From NCBI GenBank assembly GCA_015665415.1, contig JADFAE010000009.1, forward strand, positions 62,001 to 126,000: 64,000 nucleotides of DNA, in the 5' to 3' direction. A program made the translations under genes and the position numbers. The DNA comes from Roseobacter sp. (GTDB lineage: Bacteria > Pseudomonadota > Alphaproteobacteria > Rhodobacterales > Rhodobacteraceae). This document shows, in pieces, positions 25,908 to 34,766 of the stretch. Below the pieces are notes generated by a model that was given only the letters and a program-made list of their open reading frames with translations, searched no databases and was not told the DNA's origin. Each line of letters opens with the position of its first letter. The stretch's first letter is position 1.

Positions 25908-26705
25908 ATGGCACATCCCCTCATCACCCAGGATCAAATCGATCAGTACCAGCGCGACGGAGTTGTCTTGATCAAGGGCCTGTTCAAGGATCAGGTCGAG
26001 CAGCTGCGCGATGGTGTCGCGCAGAACATGGCAGAGCCGGGCCCCTATGCCTCCAACAATGAAAGGGCGGGGCAGACGGGCCGGTTCTTTGATGACTATT
26101 GCAACTGGACCCGTATTTCGCAGTTTGAACAGGCGATCAAAGCCTCGCCTGCGGCCGAAGTCGCGGCGGACCTGATGGGATCAAAAACGGTTCAGATGTT
26201 CCACGACCACGTGTTGGTCAAGGAACCGGGCACCTCGATGGCAACGCCCTGGCATCAGGATGGGCCCTATTACTTTGTGGAGGGGGCGCAGACTGTCAGC
26301 TTCTGGTCACCGCTGGATCCGGTGAAAGAGGCGGCGCTGCGCTGTGTTGCGGGTTCGCATAAATGGGAAAAGGAAGTTCTGCCGACCCGGTGGGTATCGG
26401 AAGAGGGATTTTTCGCTGATGAAGGACAGTACATGCCGGTGCCGGATCCGGATGCAGAGGGCATGACCATCCGCGAGTGGGAGATGGAGCCGGGCGATGC
26501 TGTGGCGTTCAACTACAAAACCCTGCATGGAGCCCGTGCCAATACCAGCGAAAGCCGCCGTCGCGCGTTTTCTTTGCGTCTGGTGGGGGATGATGCTCGA
26601 TATGTGGAGCGTCCCGGCCGCACGTCCCCCCCCTACCCAGGGCATGACATGACTCCCGGTCAGCGCTTGCGCGAAGACTGGTTCCCTATTCTGCTCCAGC
26701 GGTAA
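25908..26705 (+). CDS. Phytanoyl-CoA dioxygenase (PhyH) family protein
   Basis: 265-residue Fe(II)/2-oxoglutarate-dependent oxygenase. The double-stranded beta-helix ligands are His and Asp of PWHQDGPYY and the distal His in KTLHGARAN. The 2-oxoglutarate-binding Arg is in RRRAFSLR. The N-terminal region (YQRDGVVLIKGLF) is typical. Its substrate may be a fatty acyl or small metabolite and cannot be assigned. The ATG at 25908 has GGAGG upstream and matches the conserved start. It is probably activated by the divergent LysR regulator. Confidence 0.87.
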   Translation: MAHPLITQDQIDQYQRDGVVLIKGLFKDQVEQLRDGVAQNMAEPGPYASNNERAGQTGRFFDDYCNWTRISQFEQAIKASPAAEVAADLMGSKTVQMFHDHVLVKEPGTSMATPWHQDGPYYFVEGAQTVSFWSPLDPVKEAALRCVAGSHKWEKEVLPTRWVSEEGFFADEGQYMPVPDPDAEGMTIREWEMEPGDAVAFNYKTLHGARANTSESRRRAFSLRLVGDDARYVERPGRTSPPYPGHDMTPGQRLREDWFPILLQR

Positions 26706-26760
26706 CCAGTAGAAATAAGGCTAAAAAGGGGGGCTCTGCTCCCGTCGCCTACAGCGACTC

Positions 26761-26835
26761 CCCCGGGATATTTGGAGCCAAATGAAATGAATAGCGTCTT
26801 CTTGGCAGTTTCATTTGGCCACAAATATCCTGGGG
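26761..26835. repeat. Imperfect long inverted repeat, probable dispersed intergenic element
   Basis: The left arm at 26761-26787 (CCCCGGGATATTTGG, then AGCCAAATGAAA) matches the reverse complement of the right arm at 26809-26835 with few mismatches, separated by about 20 bp. A second perfect hairpin, GGGGGC-AAC-GCCCCC, follows at 26854-26868. Elements of this look are common between genes in Roseobacter genomes. It sits between convergent genes and may terminate or stabilise transcripts. Confidence 0.65.
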
Positions 26836-26897
26836 GTGAGCGCCTTGGTGCGAGGGGGCAACGCCCCCAAACAAATGAGGCGAATGGGAGGGCGATC

Positions 26898-27767
26898 TCA
26901 GAACCATTGCCCGGGTTCCATCAGGCCGAGGTCCAGCAATTGCCTGGAGTGCCATTCAAAGGGGGTGGAATTGTGCCATTTGAAACTGTCGATGGCGAAA
27001 TCTGACCCGGGATTTCGTTTTAGCGCTTTGGCGGTGCGGAACGAGCAGATGGCGGCCGTCAGGTTGTGGTGCCAGGGGCAGGCGTAGGTGTTGTATTCCT
27101 GGTCATTGAAGGTGTGGTTGGGTTGGAGTTCCAGCCCCTCTTTGGTCTGAAACATCGAAACCCGGTCAATCTTGCGGCTGGTCCAGGGAATGTGTTCTTC
27201 GTGACGCCAACGAACCCCGCCAAAGAAATCCAGCTGTCGCTCGCGCGGGCCATTGGCCTCTTCGTCCCAGCGGGCCTGGGCATAATAGCCGGATTTGTCG
27301 AGAAAAGCGGTATCGAGCGAGACTGCATTGGGGTGTTTTTGCAGATCTCCGGCATAAAGATCGATGACATAGGTCAGCATTGCCGCGCGCCGTTCTTCGG
27401 TGTGGAAGGTTAGCATCTCTGCAACGGTGCGGGTTTCGCAAAAGGGGTAGAACAGGAATTCAGCGTTGTAACAATAATAGAGCCAGCACCCCGGCTGCGA
27501 AGCTGCAATGACCTGGTTGACCGCTTTGAGCACCTCTTCGGGCAGGCTGCAGTCAAAAGGCACGCGGTGAATTTTTGCCTTGATATCGCGTGGCAGATCA
27601 AAGGCATCCGGCATCAGGGCGACAACCGCCTTGAAGCCCGATTGCAGGTGGTGACGCAGGGTGGTGGCCACTTCGACATCGTCTTCGACAAAAATCAGGG
27701 CCACCGGCCCCTTGGCGAGGATCGCCTTCTGTTGTTTCAGAAAATCGTTCAGTGATGAATACATCAT
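26898..27767 (-). CDS. Conserved protein, possibly glycosyltransferase-family-2-like
   Basis: 289 residues. The central part [21 protein letters not shown], followed by [13 protein letters not shown] and FFGGVRWR, resembles the latter half of the DADEFLVYP-type family-2 glycosyltransferases of Rhodobacteraceae. The acidic DxDE metal site is replaced by NAE. The N-terminal half ([33 protein letters not shown]) looks like a small alpha/beta domain but not a normal GT-A start. Catalytic ability is therefore doubtful. No transmembrane segment is seen. Two consecutive ATGs are possible starts; the first is used. Confidence 0.55.
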   Translation of the reverse strand: MMYSSLNDFLKQQKAILAKGPVALIFVEDDVEVATTLRHHLQSGFKAVVALMPDAFDLPRDIKAKIHRVPFDCSLPEEVLKAVNQVIAASQPGCWLYYCYNAEFLFYPFCETRTVAEMLTFHTEERRAAMLTYVIDLYAGDLQKHPNAVSLDTAFLDKSGYYAQARWDEEANGPRERQLDFFGGVRWRHEEHIPWTSRKIDRVSMFQTKEGLELQPNHTFNDQEYNTYACPWHHNLTAAICSFRTAKALKRNPGSDFAIDSFKWHNSTPFEWHSRQLLDLGLMEPGQWF

Positions 27768-27896
27768 GCTCTTGTGCCTCTGCCTTTCTGGCATTTGTTG
27801 TTAAAATCGGGTAATCCCGCCTGCATTGCAAGCTGCGAGATTTGCCTATATGGCAGGCCGCTGATCCCACCCCCCGGCTGGAAGGCAACAAACGAC

Positions 27897-29219
27897 ATGA
27901 GCGCCCCAAAGAAGCTGTTTATCAAGACCTATGGTTGTCAGATGAATGTCTATGACAGCGAACGCATGGCCGAAGCGCTGGGCGGGGAGGGCTATGTCGA
28001 GACAAAAACGGCGGATGACGCCGATATGATCCTTTTGAATACCTGCCATATTCGCGAAAAAGCGGCTGAGAAAGTCTATTCAGAGCTGGGGCGTTTCAAA
28101 GGGCTGAAGGCCGAGAAGCCGGATCTGAAGATCGGCGTGGCTGGTTGTGTGGCCCAGGCCGAAGGGGCAGAAATCATGCGCCGCCAGCCGCTGGTCGATC
28201 TGGTGGTGGGGCCGCAAAGCTATCATCGCCTGCCTGAAATGGAGACAAAGGCCCGCAAAGGCGAAAAGGTGCTGGATACCGATTTCCCCGAAGAGGACAA
28301 GTTCGAGCAGCTGAAACGCCGCCCCAAAGCCAAGCGCGGTCCCACCGCATTTTTGACTGTGCAGGAGGGCTGCGACAAGTTCTGCGCCTTCTGTGTGGTG
28401 CCTTATACCCGCGGGGCTGAGGTGTCGCGTCCAGCGGATCGCATCCTCACCGAGGCGCGAGATCTGGTTGAGCGTGGCGTGCGTGAGATCACCCTGTTGG
28501 GGCAGAACGTCAATGCCTACCATGGGGCCGGGCCCACCGGAGATTTGACCCTGGCTCAGCTGATTTGGGAATTGGACAAAGTGGATGGATTGGAGCGCAT
28601 TCGCTTCACCACCAGCCATCCCAACGACATGATGGATGATCTGATTGAGGCGCATGGCACCTGCAAGAAACTGATGCCCTATCTGCATCTGCCAGTGCAG
28701 GCGGGATCGGACAAGATCCTGAAACGGATGAACCGCAGCCATACCGCCGAAAGCTATCTGCGCCTGCTGGAGCGCATTCGCGCTGCGCGTCCGGATATCC
28801 TGATCTCTGGTGACTTCATCGTGGGCTTCCCGGAAGAGAGTGAAGCGGATTTCCAGGCCACGCTTGATTTGGTGGAAGAGGTGAAATACGGCACCGCCTA
28901 CTCCTTTAAATACTCGCCTCGCCCAGGCACCCCCGCGGCCGAACGTGCCCAGGTGGATCCCGCCGAGGCGGATGATCGCCTGCAGCGGCTGCAGGCATTA
29001 CTGACCCGCCAGCAGCGTGAGATTCAGGACAGCATGGTGGGACGTGAAGTCGGGGTCTTGTTCGAGAAGCCGGGGCGCTTTGCCGGACAGATGCTGGGCA
29101 AGTCGGACTATTTACACGCGGTTCACGTGGCGGATTGCAGTCGCGAGGTCGGTGATTTGGCGCGGGTGCGCATCGTGTCTTCGGGGACCAATTCTCTGGC
29201 CGGTGAGCTGATAGAATAG
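27897..29219 (+). CDS. miaB: tRNA-2-methylthio-N6-dimethylallyladenosine synthase
   Basis: 440-residue radical-SAM methylthiotransferase modifying A37 of tRNAs. The N-terminal UPF0004 domain carries three cluster-binding Cys (TYGCQMN, NTCHIRE, VAGCVAQ). The radical-SAM cluster is CDKFCAFC. The C-terminal TRAM domain covers about residues 375-440 ([30 protein letters not shown]). The ATG at 27897 ([14 protein letters not shown]) gives the family-typical N-terminus. It opens the plus-strand housekeeping block that includes phoH, ybeY, corC and lnt, a conserved alphaproteobacterial order. Confidence 0.96.
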   Translation: MSAPKKLFIKTYGCQMNVYDSERMAEALGGEGYVETKTADDADMILLNTCHIREKAAEKVYSELGRFKGLKAEKPDLKIGVAGCVAQAEGAEIMRRQPLVDLVVGPQSYHRLPEMETKARKGEKVLDTDFPEEDKFEQLKRRPKAKRGPTAFLTVQEGCDKFCAFCVVPYTRGAEVSRPADRILTEARDLVERGVREITLLGQNVNAYHGAGPTGDLTLAQLIWELDKVDGLERIRFTTSHPNDMMDDLIEAHGTCKKLMPYLHLPVQAGSDKILKRMNRSHTAESYLRLLERIRAARPDILISGDFIVGFPEESEADFQATLDLVEEVKYGTAYSFKYSPRPGTPAAERAQVDPAEADDRLQRLQALLTRQQREIQDSMVGREVGVLFEKPGRFAGQMLGKSDYLHAVHVADCSREVGDLARVRIVSSGTNSLAGELIE

Positions 29220-29569
29220 AGGTCGCTGCGCGCGCTTTGGCTTGGGATCTGGCCTGGATGGGTGAAATCCGGGTCATGCCTCTTGTTGCGGTGATTCCCA
29301 CCGCGACGATTGAAGGTTGATTTTGCACAATAAACTTGCCGCGGCGGTCTTGGGGATGATGGGGTGAGTCATTATTGCAGCGCTATCGGCTACAATTGAA
29401 ACAAAATTGTATGAGTGTTGCGTGAAACGCCCTAATCTGGCGGAAAAGCCTGCTTTGGCAGGGGTATTTTTTTAAGAAAACTGTGTAAATTGCTGCTGAT
29501 AACCTGAGTGGTAAGAAATTGACGCGGTAAGCTCCCTGGGGGGACTTAGGTGAAGGAAATCTGGTTGTG
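29220..29569. other. 350-bp intergenic region before the OmpA-like gene
   Basis: No protein gene. A TACAAT at 29391-29396 could be a -10 with a poor -35. A hairpin CCTGC-TTTG-GCAGG at 29449-29462 is followed by a run of seven T. Together these would allow a short RNA of about 70 nt or a leader that ends before the OmpA-like gene. This is a weak suggestion only. Confidence 0.35.
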
Positions 29570-30148
29570 ATGACATTTAAAGCAAAAAACATGCTTACCT
29601 TTCTGGCTGCTGCTACGGCCGCGGTAAGCCTGACGGCAGTCTCAGTGCAGGCGCAGGATGCACCAACACAGCGCACTGTTGTTGGGGAACGCTACGTTCC
29701 CACCATCTGGGTGGACCCGGATGGCTGTGAGCACTGGGTGATGGATGATGGTGCGGAAGGCTTTATGACCCCGCATGTGACCCCGGATGGCAAACCGGTT
29801 TGTCGACGCGGCAATCTGTGCGGCGTAATGGAGACGGATCAGTTCTTTGCCACCGACAAACATTACATCAATGCTGCCGGACAGACGCGGTTGAAAGAGT
29901 TTTTCACCAAGAACCGGACCGTTGCGCGCTCCTTTGTCATCGCCGGTCACACGGACAGCCGGGCTTCGGATGAATATAATATTCGCCTGTCACAGCGTCG
30001 CGCCAATGCGGTGGCTGGGGTTGCTAAATCAGTGGGGGCCCGGATTGCCGATATCCGCGCCTATGGTGAACGTGATCCACGGGTGCCAAATACAAGTGCT
30101 GCCAATATGGCGCAAAACCGGCGCGTCGAAATCTACTGCCTGCGCTAA
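29570..30148 (+). CDS. OmpA-family periplasmic protein with N-terminal WVDPDGCEHW motif
   Basis: 192 residues. A signal peptide (FKAKNMLTFLAAATAAVSLTAVSVQAQ) precedes a short Cys-containing module with WVDPDGCEHWVMDDG and TPDGKPVC, then an OmpA-like peptidoglycan-binding domain (FVIAGHTDSRASDEYNIRLSQRRANAV). The latter keeps the NxxLSxxRAxxV pattern and the AYGERDPRVPN end. It should sit in the periplasm bound to peptidoglycan. The start is either GTG at 29567 or the adjoining ATG. The downstream lipoprotein, 14 bp on, repeats the same N-terminal module, so the two are probably partners. Confidence 0.86.
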   Translation: MTFKAKNMLTFLAAATAAVSLTAVSVQAQDAPTQRTVVGERYVPTIWVDPDGCEHWVMDDGAEGFMTPHVTPDGKPVCRRGNLCGVMETDQFFATDKHYINAAGQTRLKEFFTKNRTVARSFVIAGHTDSRASDEYNIRLSQRRANAVAGVAKSVGARIADIRAYGERDPRVPNTSAANMAQNRRVEIYCLR

Positions 30149-30162
30149 AGAAGGACATAAAG

Positions 30163-30468
30163 ATGCATTATTTCAAAGCAACCGCTCTGGTCCTTGCTCT
30201 TGCAACAGTGACTGCCTGCGGACCGACGTTCGACAAGACCCGTGACCAGCACGTAGGCGATAGCTCCAATACCGACCTGTCGCGCATGACCGCAGGTATC
30301 TGGGTTGATCCAGAAGGCTGCGAGCACTGGATCATTGATGATGGCCTCGAAGGCTATGCTGATATCCGCCGCACGCCGGATGGCAAGCCGGTCTGCAACA
30401 GCCCGCTGCCACGCAATGTGGCCACTGGTCCCTTCAAGGCAGGATCGAGCTTCCCGGATTCGCTCTGA
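30163..30468 (+). CDS. Small lipoprotein with WVDPEGCEHW motif
   Basis: 101 residues. A lipoprotein signal (HYFKATALVLALATVTAC) puts the lipidated Cys at residue 19. The mature part contains IWVDPEGCEHWIIDDGLEG and RTPDGKPVC, nearly the same as the module in the preceding OmpA-like protein. It has no OmpA domain. Two Cys in the module could pair. It probably acts at the outer membrane with its neighbour. AAGGAC precedes the ATG, and a strong terminator ends the two-gene transcript. Confidence 0.82.
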   Translation: MHYFKATALVLALATVTACGPTFDKTRDQHVGDSSNTDLSRMTAGIWVDPEGCEHWIIDDGLEGYADIRRTPDGKPVCNSPLPRNVATGPFKAGSSFPDSL

Positions 30469-30503
30469 TCTCACCTGGGCGTCTCGCCAAAACTGTCAAA
30501 TGC

Positions 30504-30539
30504 AATGGCCGTCCCGTTTGTTCGGGGCGGCCATTTTTG
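30504..30539 (+). terminator. Intrinsic terminator after the lipoprotein gene
   Basis: AATGGCCGTCCCG pairs with CGGGGCGGCCATT across a 6-nt loop (one G-U or mismatch position). A run of T follows at 30534-30538. This separates the envelope pair from phoH. Confidence 0.85.
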
Positions 30540-30631
30540 TCTCATTTGCGTGAATTTATGCCTCCCGTGCTTGCGCCTGCGCGGCGGCAGGGGCAGACTG
30601 AGGGGAGTAACACCAAAAACAGGAGTCCCCA

Positions 30632-31639
30632 TTGGCCACAAGTGCCCGGATCCAGCCGCCAGAAACTGACAATGCGCACGAAGTGCTGCTTGAATTCCCT
30701 GACAACCGTTTGTTGATCGATCTTTGCGGAGAATTTGATCGCAACCTCACGGATATAGAGCAGAAACTAGGGGTCCAGATCATACGCCGGGGCAACCAGC
30801 TCTCGGTTTTGGGGGAAGCGGAGCCACGTGAACAGGCCGCTGAGGTGCTGATATCCTTGTACGACAGGCTAGAGACCGGACGCAGTGTCGAAAGCGGCGA
30901 TGTCGACCGCGAGCTGCGCATGGGCCATTCGGACGAGGATGTCGCGGACAATCAGCTGGAGATGTTCAAGGGCGGTCAGGTCGAGATCAAGACCCGCAAG
31001 AAACTGGTGGAGCCACGCACCGACGCGCAAAAGGCCTATGTGCGCTCTCTGTTCGAGCATGAGCTGGCTTTTGGCATTGGCCCGGCAGGCACCGGCAAGA
31101 CCTATCTTGCGGTTGCGGTTGGAGTGAATCTCTTCATCACCGGCCAGGTTGACAAGATCATCCTGTCGCGCCCTGCCGTCGAGGCGGGCGAAAAGCTCGG
31201 CTATCTGCCAGGCGATATGAAGGACAAGGTCGATCCCTATATGCAGCCGCTCTATGACGCGCTGAACGACTTTTTGCCCGGTAAGCAGCTGGCTAAACTG
31301 CTGGAAGAAAAGCAGATCGAGATCGCACCTCTGGCCTTCATGCGGGGGCGCACGCTCTCCAATGCCTTTGTGGTGCTGGACGAGGCGCAGAATGCCACGT
31401 CGATGCAGATGAAGATGTTTCTCACCCGTCTGGGAGAGGGCTCGCGGATGGTGATCACCGGCGACCGGACTCAGATTGACTTGCCGCGTGGAGTGACCTC
31501 GGGACTGGCAGATGCGGAACGATTGCTGAGCCCGATTTCGAAAATCAGCTTCAATTACTTCACCTCACGCGATGTGGTGCGACATCCGCTTGTGGCCGCC
31601 ATCATCGAGGCCTATGACGCCGAGACACCACCGGCCTGA
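30632..31639 (+). CDS. PhoH-like ATPase (YbeZ)
   Basis: 335-residue P-loop ATPase of the PhoH/PhoL group, linked to RNA metabolism and partnered with YbeY. Walker A is GPAGTGKTYLA, Walker B is FVVLDEAQN, and the conserved SRPAVEAGEKLGYLPGD is present. The N-terminal ~100 residues form a KH-like extension (NRLLIDLCGEFDRNLTDIEQKLGVQIIRRGNQLSV). The start is TTG at 30632 with AGGAG six bases upstream. It is followed by ybeY, corC and lnt in the usual order. Confidence 0.93.
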   Translation: MATSARIQPPETDNAHEVLLEFPDNRLLIDLCGEFDRNLTDIEQKLGVQIIRRGNQLSVLGEAEPREQAAEVLISLYDRLETGRSVESGDVDRELRMGHSDEDVADNQLEMFKGGQVEIKTRKKLVEPRTDAQKAYVRSLFEHELAFGIGPAGTGKTYLAVAVGVNLFITGQVDKIILSRPAVEAGEKLGYLPGDMKDKVDPYMQPLYDALNDFLPGKQLAKLLEEKQIEIAPLAFMRGRTLSNAFVVLDEAQNATSMQMKMFLTRLGEGSRMVITGDRTQIDLPRGVTSGLADAERLLSPISKISFNYFTSRDVVRHPLVAAIIEAYDAETPPA

Positions 31640-31693
31640 ATGGGGCCGCACTGGCGGGGCAGAATTGCCCTGAATTGAGGGCGAAGGCAGGAT

Positions 31694-32206
31694 ATGACGC
31701 TGGATATCACCATTGAGGACAGTCGCTGGCAACAGGCCGGGTTGGAGCCGCTGGCGCAGCAGGCGGTTGCGGCGGCACTGGCGCGGTTTGATCTCGATGT
31801 CGAGGACTGCGAAATTGCGCTATTGGGCTGCGATGACGACCAGATTGCTGATCTCAATTCGGAGTTCCGCAGCAAGCCCGTTGCCACCAATGTGCTGAGC
31901 TGGCCCGCTGAAGATCTGGCCGCCGAAGAGCCGGGCGGCGCGCCGTTGCAGCCGGAGGCGGATTTCACTGGCGAGATTTCGCTGGGAGATATCGCCATCG
32001 CCTATGACACTTGTCTGCGTGAGGCTGATGCCGCAAACAAGCCCTTAAAGGATCATTTGCGCCATCTTGTCGTTCACGGAGTGTTGCATCTTTTGGGCTA
32101 TGATCACATTCGCGACCCTGACGCCACAGTTATGGAAGGCTTGGAGGTCGAGATACTTGGCAAAATGGGCATCGATGACCCATATACTATGAATGACGGC
32201 CTCTGA
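31694..32206 (+). CDS. ybeY: Endoribonuclease YbeY (16S rRNA maturation)
   Basis: 170-residue metal-dependent RNase acting in ribosome maturation and quality control. The metal-binding motif is HGVLHLLGYDH with three His. The conserved substrate region is LNSEFRSKPVATNVLSWP. An internal Glu/Pro-rich insertion (AEEPGGAPLQPEADFTGE) is longer than in E. coli but common in this order. It lies 54 bp after phoH and 21 bp before corC. Confidence 0.95.
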   Translation: MTLDITIEDSRWQQAGLEPLAQQAVAAALARFDLDVEDCEIALLGCDDDQIADLNSEFRSKPVATNVLSWPAEDLAAEEPGGAPLQPEADFTGEISLGDIAIAYDTCLREADAANKPLKDHLRHLVVHGVLHLLGYDHIRDPDATVMEGLEVEILGKMGIDDPYTMNDGL

Positions 32207-32227
32207 GGGGCATTTTGGATAGGAAAA

Positions 32228-33127
32228 ATGGGCGAAATAGAAGGCAGTTCTAACGCGGCGCAGGGCGCGCTGCAGAACAGAAGCAGCATCAAGGCAGAAG
32301 CCAGTGTTGCACAACGACCTGGGTTTTGGGAGCGCATGTTCGGCTCCATGGCCCCGGCGACCGCCGAGCAGGCGCCAGAGGCCGAGCAGGGCCCTAGCCC
32401 TGAAGCACAGTCGCATGGAATGATGAACCTGCGTCGTATGCGGGTTGAGGATGTCGCCATCCCCTCGGCTGAAATTCTTTCGGTTCCGGTCTCTATTGAA
32501 CGCGACGATCTGGTGCAGGTCTTCCGCGACAGCGGCTATACCCGGATACCGGTCTATGAGGGCACGCTGGATACGCCGCTTGGCTTTGCGCATCTCAAGG
32601 ATTTTGCCCTGACCCATGGCTTTAATGGCGGCACCAAGCCCTTTGACCTGTCAAAGATGCTGCGCCCCTTGCTGTTTGTGCCCCCCTCTATGCCGATTGG
32701 TGTGTTGCTGGCCAAGATGCAGGCGGAACGTCGCCATATGGCGCTTGTTATCGATGAATACGGCGGTGTCGACGGGCTGGTCACGATCGAGGACCTGATC
32801 GAACAGGTGATCGGGGAGATCGAGGATGAGCACGATCAGGGCGAGGATCAGACCTGGTATCTGGAAAAAAACGGCTGCTATATTGCGCTGGCCCGCACGC
32901 CCCTGGATGAATTCGAGGCCGAAATCGGCCAGTCGCTGACCCGTCACGAGGACGTCGATGCCGAAGAAATCGATTCTCTGGGCGGTCTGGTGTTCATGCT
33001 GTCGGGGCGGGTTCCGGCCCGCGGCGAAGTCATCGTTCACCCCGAAGGTCCCGAGTTTGAAGTGATTGATGCCGACCCGCGTCGGATCAAACGGCTGCGG
33101 GTGATGTTGCCGGACCGCGCCGCGTGA
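32228..33127 (+). CDS. CorC/TlyC-like CBS-domain protein
   Basis: 299-residue cytosolic hemolysin-C-like protein. Two CBS units cover about residues 70-190 (MRVEDVAIPSAEILSV; LVIDEYGGVDGLVTIEDLIEQVIGEIEDEHD). The C-terminal transporter-associated domain covers about 205-295. No membrane domain (DUF21) is present, so it is the CorC type rather than CorB type. In gammaproteobacteria CorC affects Mg2+/Co2+ efflux; the role here is inferred. Its stop overlaps the GTG start of lnt by 4 bp. Confidence 0.9.
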   Translation: MGEIEGSSNAAQGALQNRSSIKAEASVAQRPGFWERMFGSMAPATAEQAPEAEQGPSPEAQSHGMMNLRRMRVEDVAIPSAEILSVPVSIERDDLVQVFRDSGYTRIPVYEGTLDTPLGFAHLKDFALTHGFNGGTKPFDLSKMLRPLLFVPPSMPIGVLLAKMQAERRHMALVIDEYGGVDGLVTIEDLIEQVIGEIEDEHDQGEDQTWYLEKNGCYIALARTPLDEFEAEIGQSLTRHEDVDAEEIDSLGGLVFMLSGRVPARGEVIVHPEGPEFEVIDADPRRIKRLRVMLPDRAA

Positions 33128-34650
33128 CGGCGGGCCTTTGGGGGCGCGCTGCGCGGGCGGCTGGGCAGCGGCAAACCTGGGTTGCCGCCGGTTCGGCCTT
33201 TGGCCTGGGGGCCTTGCTCTCCTTGGCGCTTGCGCCGTTTCACATGCTGTGGAGCCTGCCGCTGGCATTGGGGGGCATTGGCGTTCTGGTGGTGCTGTCG
33301 CGCACTGCAATGCAGGCTGCTGTTCTGGGCTGGTTGTTTGGCCTCGGCTATTTCGGCTTTGGCCTGTCCTGGATCATCGAGCCGTTTCAGATCGATGCGG
33401 ATCGCTATGCCTGGATGGCCCCTTTTGCGCTGGTGTTTCTGGCCGGAGGACTGGCGTTGTTCTGGGGGCTGGCCTTTGGTCTGGCGACCCGTTGGGGCAA
33501 AGGTGGTGCGCGGCTGCTGTTGCTGATCGCGCTCTGGTCCTTGGCAGAGTTCGCCCGTGCCTATCTGCTGACCGGGTTTCCCTGGGCCGGGTTTGGCCAG
33601 TTCTGGATCGATACACCTGCCGCACAACTGCTGCCTTGGATCGGGGGGCAGGGGCTTGCGCTGTTGACGCTGGCGGTGACGCTGCCACTGGCGCTGCTGC
33701 GACAGCGGCCCGTGTTGGCGCTGGTGCCTTTGCTTTTGGCAGCGCTTTGGGGCTTTGCTGCGCCTCAGTCCCCAGAGCCCGAGCTGACATCCAAACGGGT
33801 GCGGCTGGTCCAGCCCAATGCGCCTCAGGCGGAAAAATGGCTGGCTGGCCGGCGCTGGGATTTTGTCCGCCGGGCGATCGAGCTGAGCGAGGTCGATGCG
33901 GCGGACGGGCTGCCAAGGCCTGATCTGATCGTCTGGCCCGAAACCGCCGTGCCACAGCTGCTGAACAACGCTGAGGGCACCTTGGAGGCGATCCGGCAGC
34001 GCCTGGGCGATGTGCCGCTGCTGTTTGGTATTCAGCGTCGTGAAGACGGGCAGTATTTCAACTCTGCGGCCCTGCTGGATGCGGCGGGAGATGTCAGCCA
34101 GATCTATGACAAGTCGCATCTGGTGCCCTTTGGCGAATATGTGCCCTTTGGCGATTTCATGGCGCGCTTTGGGATTCACGGCTTTGCCTCGCAGGCCGGG
34201 GCAGGCTATGCGCCCGGGCCAGGGCCTGCGCTTTTGGATCTGGGGATCGGTCAGGCCTTGCCACTGATCTGCTACGAGGCGGTTTTTGCCCAGGATGTAA
34301 ACGCGGTGCCATCGCGCCCTGACATGCTGATCCAAATCACCAATGATGCCTGGTTCGGCACCCAATCCGGCCCCTATCAACATCTGGTGCAGGCCCGGAT
34401 GCGGGCGGCAGAACAGGGGCTACCGATGCTGCGCGCGGCTAATACCGGCATCACCGCGGTGATCGATCCCTATGGCCAGATGCGCGAACGTATTGCCTTA
34501 GGCGAAACCGGGGTGGTGAATGCGCTGTTGCCCCAAGCTCTGGCGGCGACTCTTTACAGCAGAACCGGGGACTGGCCGGTGTTTCTATTCTGCATCTTGC
34601 TGGCCTGGGCTGCGGCTGTCCGCGGGCAAAGACTTGCACACCGCTCATAG
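33124..34650 (+). CDS. lnt: Apolipoprotein N-acyltransferase
   Basis: 508-residue inner-membrane enzyme adding the third acyl chain to lipoproteins. About six N-terminal hydrophobic segments occupy residues 15-215. The nitrilase-like catalytic domain follows, with Glu in VWPETAVPQ, Lys in YDKSHLVPFGEYVP and Cys in LICYEAVF. A final helix (WPVFLFCILLAWAAAV) closes it. The GTG start overlaps the corC stop (GTGA), implying coupled translation. Confidence 0.95.
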   Translation: MTAGLWGRAARAAGQRQTWVAAGSAFGLGALLSLALAPFHMLWSLPLALGGIGVLVVLSRTAMQAAVLGWLFGLGYFGFGLSWIIEPFQIDADRYAWMAPFALVFLAGGLALFWGLAFGLATRWGKGGARLLLLIALWSLAEFARAYLLTGFPWAGFGQFWIDTPAAQLLPWIGGQGLALLTLAVTLPLALLRQRPVLALVPLLLAALWGFAAPQSPEPELTSKRVRLVQPNAPQAEKWLAGRRWDFVRRAIELSEVDAADGLPRPDLIVWPETAVPQLLNNAEGTLEAIRQRLGDVPLLFGIQRREDGQYFNSAALLDAAGDVSQIYDKSHLVPFGEYVPFGDFMARFGIHGFASQAGAGYAPGPGPALLDLGIGQALPLICYEAVFAQDVNAVPSRPDMLIQITNDAWFGTQSGPYQHLVQARMRAAEQGLPMLRAANTGITAVIDPYGQMRERIALGETGVVNALLPQALAATLYSRTGDWPVFLFCILLAWAAAVRGQRLAHRS

Positions 34651-34713
34651 CTGCTTAACTGTTCTCAGTTAGAGATTGACCGACCAAGCAACCGCGCGTA
34701 ATGCAAATTGATC

Positions 34714-34761
34714 CCTCGCACAACGGCTTCCTGGCGTGACGAGGTTAACCCCAATGGAGCA
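34714..34761 (+). promoter_or_regulatory. SAM/SAH-type riboswitch in front of metK
   Basis: The leader contains CACAACGGCTTCCTGGCGTG flanked by CCTCG (34714-34718) and CGAGG (34740-34744), which pair to close the hairpin. Downstream TGGAGCA (34755-34761) can pair with the GGCTTCC loop as a pseudoknot. TGGAGCA includes the GGAG Shine-Dalgarno seven bases before the metK ATG. Ligand binding would hide the ribosome site. Sequence and gene context match the SAM/SAH class described from Rhodobacterales metK leaders. Confidence 0.9.
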
Positions 34762-34766
34762 TTTTC

